Assembly (NCBI RefSeq): GCF_008638345.1
Contig: NZ_VTVA01000002.1
Location: 186,001-250,000 of the forward strand
Direction of reading: 5' to 3'
Length of the DNA stretch: 64,000 nucleotides
Origin: Pseudomonas saliphila
GTDB taxonomy: Bacteria; Pseudomonadota; Gammaproteobacteria; Pseudomonadales; Pseudomonadaceae
Shown: positions 63,651 to 64,000 of the stretch, piece after piece
How the letters are laid out: the number at the start of each line of letters is the position of its first letter
Numbering within the stretch: the stretch's first letter is position 1
The notes under the pieces: generated by a model
Database searches by the model: none
What the model saw: the letters and a program-made list of their open reading frames with translations, nothing else
Told to the model about the DNA's origin: nothing
Translations under genes and position numbers: made by a program

Positions 63651-63667
63651 AGCACCGAGCGTGCCAA
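63651..63667 (-). promoter_or_regulatory. Sigma-54 promoter of pilA
   Basis: On the minus strand TTGGCACG-CTCG-GTGCT matches the RpoN consensus TTGGCACG-N4-TTGCW except one base; the -24 GG and -12 GC are 12 bases apart, as required. The predicted transcript starts near 63640, 35 bases before the pilA ATG. This is the promoter class activated by PilR, encoded at 22523-23878. Confidence 0.85.
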
Positions 63668-63964
63668 CTCGCTAAAACGACCATCACGAAGTAACTGTAT
63701 TCGCTCTAACAGCGCGCATTCACGGGGCTCAGCTATTCGGCCAGGAGACTCAAAAGCGCTAACGCTCGCTCCATAGCAGGCATCTGTCCCCGCCCCGCTA
63801 CGACACGGAACCCAAATTCCGGCCAAACCTGACAATAAACGTCACCTGAGCACGTCAGCCCCCCGGCTTTTCATCCCCAACGGTGTGCACAGCCCTAAAC
63901 CTGTAATATAGTCAGCCGATAACACGCTATACAGCCAACACAGCTCCGAGACCAATAGTCGCCT

Positions 63965-64000
63965 ATGGATACCCCCGCGCTCTCTGGTCTGGCACGAAGG
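63965..64000 (+). CDS. pilB: Type IV pilus assembly ATPase PilB (first 12 codons)
   Basis: Only MDTPALSGLARR is inside the window. LSGLARR matches the N-terminus of PilB (QLSGLSRQ in P. aeruginosa), and pilB is normally divergent from pilA. The region between pilA and this start (63606-63964) contains the sigma-54 promoter and presumably PilR sites; a 69-codon open frame there is not convincing. Confidence 0.72.
   Translation, partial: MDTPALSGLARR

Noticed and set aside
63626-63835. 69-codon open frame upstream of pilA
   Set aside because: It spans the sigma-54 promoter and activator region of pilA and has no recognisable family or ribosome-binding site.

Overview
The window is a contiguous piece of a gammaproteobacterial chromosome of the Pseudomonadaceae. 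Gene content and order match Pseudomonas: waaF-waaC-waaG-waaP beside ilvE-glnE-aceE-aceF, then clpB-pgeF-rluD-bamD-pilS-pilR, glyA-morA, and mapZ-radA. A type IIa PETase-like polyester hydrolase closely resembling enzymes of the marine Pseudomonas pertucinogena lineage (now Halopseudomonas) suggests that genus. The genus call is inference. I see no tRNA, rRNA or CRISPR array. Almost the whole window is coding.

Layout. 1-5041 (minus): lipopolysaccharide inner-core genes, two heptosyltransferases, a glycosyltransferase and three kinases. 5121-13684: ilvE, glnE and, divergently, the pyruvate dehydrogenase genes aceE-aceF with two 15-bp palindromes upstream. 13757-14728: a REP-associated transposase (RAYT) between perfect 34-bp inverted repeats. 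14811-26741: clpB with a heat-shock promoter, pgeF, rluD, bamD, pilS-pilR, thiO and mqo. 26717-37434: an M48 protease with a DUF898 membrane protein, an acyltransferase with an SGNH domain, a solute-binding protein, glyA and a very large PAS-GGDEF-EAL protein of the MorA type. 37489-49517: ettA, gdhA, mapZ, radA, a polyphosphate:AMP phosphotransferase, rlmG, a Lon-related protease and an isolated HemD-like protein. 49606-59502: an accessory-looking stretch with a patatin lipase, a wax ester synthase/DGAT, the polyester hydrolase, a Tat-exported PhoX-like protein, an Aer receptor and a zinc alcohol dehydrogenase. 59656-61504: a type VII toxin-antitoxin pair (MntA-HepT) and a second RAYT between 33-bp direct repeats. 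61591-64000: pilin glycosyltransferase tfpO, pilA with a sigma-54 promoter, and the first 12 codons of pilB, divergent from pilA.

How the genes fit together. Surface life is one theme. PilS-PilR, encoded at 20.9-23.9 kb, is the expected activator of the sigma-54 pilA promoter found at 63.65 kb. TfpO probably decorates the pilin. MorA and the PilZ protein MapZ make, break and sense cyclic di-GMP. Aer steers swimming by energy state. Lipid and polyester metabolism is a second theme: the secreted polyester hydrolase, the WS/DGAT with its tail of low complexity, and the patatin lipase. The remainder is core metabolism and cell-envelope building.

The most notable points are the complete type IIa PETase-like enzyme, the two RAYT/REP units, a repeated DnaA-box element in a 650-bp gene-free region, and several long perfect palindromes over promoters (aceE, rlmG, adh).
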